DNA from: Hyphomicrobiales bacterium
GTDB lineage: Bacteria; Pseudomonadota; Alphaproteobacteria; Rhizobiales; Rhizobiaceae
Assembly: GCA_900471605.1 (NCBI GenBank)
Contig: UCEY01000006.1
Coordinates: 62,001 to 126,000 of the forward strand
Length of the DNA stretch: 64,000 bases
Direction: 5' to 3'
The position numbers and the translations under genes were made by a program. Below the pieces are notes generated by a model. The model was not told the origin of the DNA. It made no database searches and was given only the letters and a program-made list of their open reading frames with translations. Below are positions 63,299-64,000 of this stretch, piece after piece; the first letter of the stretch is position 1; the number at the start of each line of letters is the position of its first letter.

Positions 63299-64000
63299 AT
63301 GACAGAAAGCATCAGACGGATCGTGCTTGCATCCAGGCCATCCGGCGCTCCGACGCCGAGTAATTTCCGCCTCGAAGAGGCCACTATGCCGGACTTGCCC
63401 GACGGTCAGGTTCTGCTCGAAACCATCTATCTCTCGCTCGACCCCTATATGCGGGGGCGCATGAGCGATGCCAAATCCTATGCTGATCCGATCCCAATCG
63501 GCGAGGTGATGGTTGGCGCAACCGTCTCCCGGATCAAGCAGTCCCGTCACCGGGATTGGAGGCAAGGCGATATCGTTGTCGCCTATTCGGGTTGGCAGAC
63601 CCATGCCATCTCCGATGGAAGCGATTTGCGGCGCATCGATCCGGCTGTGGCTCCGATCTCGACCGGCCTGGGAGTGCTGGGCATGACGGGCTTCACGGCC
63701 TATGCCGGCTTGCGCAACATCGGTCGCCCGAAACCTGGAGAGACTGTGGTCGTCGCCGCGGCCAGCGGGGCGGTCGGCTCGGTCGTTGGCCAGATCGCCA
63801 GGATCCAAGGCGCGCGCGCCGTGGGAATTGCCGGTGGTGCCGACAAGTGCTCATTCGTGAGGAACGAATTGGGGTTTGACGCCGCGATCGATCATCACGA
63901 TCCAGACTTTGCCCGTCTGTTGGCCGAAGCCTGCCCGGACGGGACCGATGTCTATTTCGAAAACGTCGGCGGTGCCGTCTGGGACGCGGTCCGGCCGCTC
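63299..64000 (+). CDS. NADP-dependent medium-chain oxidoreductase (CurA/prostaglandin-reductase-like), partial
   Basis: The first 234 codons of a zinc-free medium-chain reductase; the end is beyond the window. YLSLDPYMRGRMSDAKSYAD near residue 48 is the hallmark of the leukotriene B4 dehydrogenase/CurA group, and the cofactor motif AASGAVGSVVGQIARIQGA follows near residue 155. These enzymes reduce alpha,beta-unsaturated carbonyls. ATG 63299 has GAGG nine bases upstream. It lies 70 bases downstream of the lipase-like gene, separated by a strong hairpin. Confidence 0.88.
   Translation, partial: MTESIRRIVLASRPSGAPTPSNFRLEEATMPDLPDGQVLLETIYLSLDPYMRGRMSDAKSYADPIPIGEVMVGATVSRIKQSRHRDWRQGDIVVAYSGWQTHAISDGSDLRRIDPAVAPISTGLGVLGMTGFTAYAGLRNIGRPKPGETVVVAAASGAVGSVVGQIARIQGARAVGIAGGADKCSFVRNELGFDAAIDHHDPDFARLLAEACPDGTDVYFENVGGAVWDAVRPL

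Noticed and set aside
1-64000. CRISPR arrays, tRNA or rRNA genes, complete insertion sequences
   Set aside because: I looked for regularly spaced repeats, cloverleaf-like stretches and transposase genes with terminal inverted repeats and found none I could support.

Overview
The window reads as an accessory replicon (large plasmid or similar) of a Rhizobium/Agrobacterium-type alphaproteobacterium. The reasons are the GC-rich codon use, the relatives that come to mind for nearly every gene, rhizobial-style regulatory sites (GTTC-N7-GTTC LexA boxes, GGAAC-N17 extracytoplasmic sigma promoters, a ROSE-like leader), and the combination of plasmid-type genes with sugar-acid, opine-like and DNA-repair cargo. 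I see no rRNA, tRNA, CRISPR array or intact insertion sequence. All functional calls rest on motifs and remembered family features; no searches were run.

Layout. 1-10.96 kb (mostly minus strand) is a plasmid/mobile-element maintenance block: partial DUF7007 gene, large ParB-like protein, a stand-alone ATP-dependent DNA ligase (plus strand), a 1693-residue methylase-helicase of the DarB/strawberry-notch type, a DUF1419 protein, a DUF3991/TOPRIM protein and a small ORF. 11.4-21.6 kb (all minus) is a catabolic module: LysR regulator, two enolase-superfamily dehydratase/racemase-like enzymes, a complete polyamine-type ABC importer and a chemoreceptor. A Na/Pi cotransporter follows at 21.6-23.3 kb.

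23.4-33.0 kb (plus) is a ten-gene operon whose order (DeoR repressor, family-5 binding protein, two ATPases, two permeases, glycerophosphodiesterase, inositol-phosphatase-like enzyme) matches the agrocinopine acc operon of Ti plasmids, extended by a Nudix hydrolase and an aldose-epimerase-like protein. 33.2-35.6 kb holds a LysR/quinone-reductase divergent pair and an ABM monooxygenase.

35.6-53.7 kb is a DNA-repair island: exonuclease III, two Ku genes under a probable EcfG-type promoter, three-domain LigD, DinB, a DEDDh exonuclease lacking a normal start codon, two SRAP-family genes (one canonical, one with all catalytic residues replaced) and the SOS mutagenesis cassette imuA-imuB-dnaE2 behind a perfect LexA box. 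Small stress-type genes (DUF2177 with a strongly structured leader, metallophosphoesterase, SDR, GFA protein) are interspersed. 54-64 kb holds an Hsp20 gene with a ROSE-like thermometer, a hypothetical gene, and regulator/redox-enzyme pairs (LysR-aldo/keto reductase, MmyB-type regulator-NAD dehydrogenase, TetR-epimerase), a secreted lipase-like protein and a truncated medium-chain reductase.
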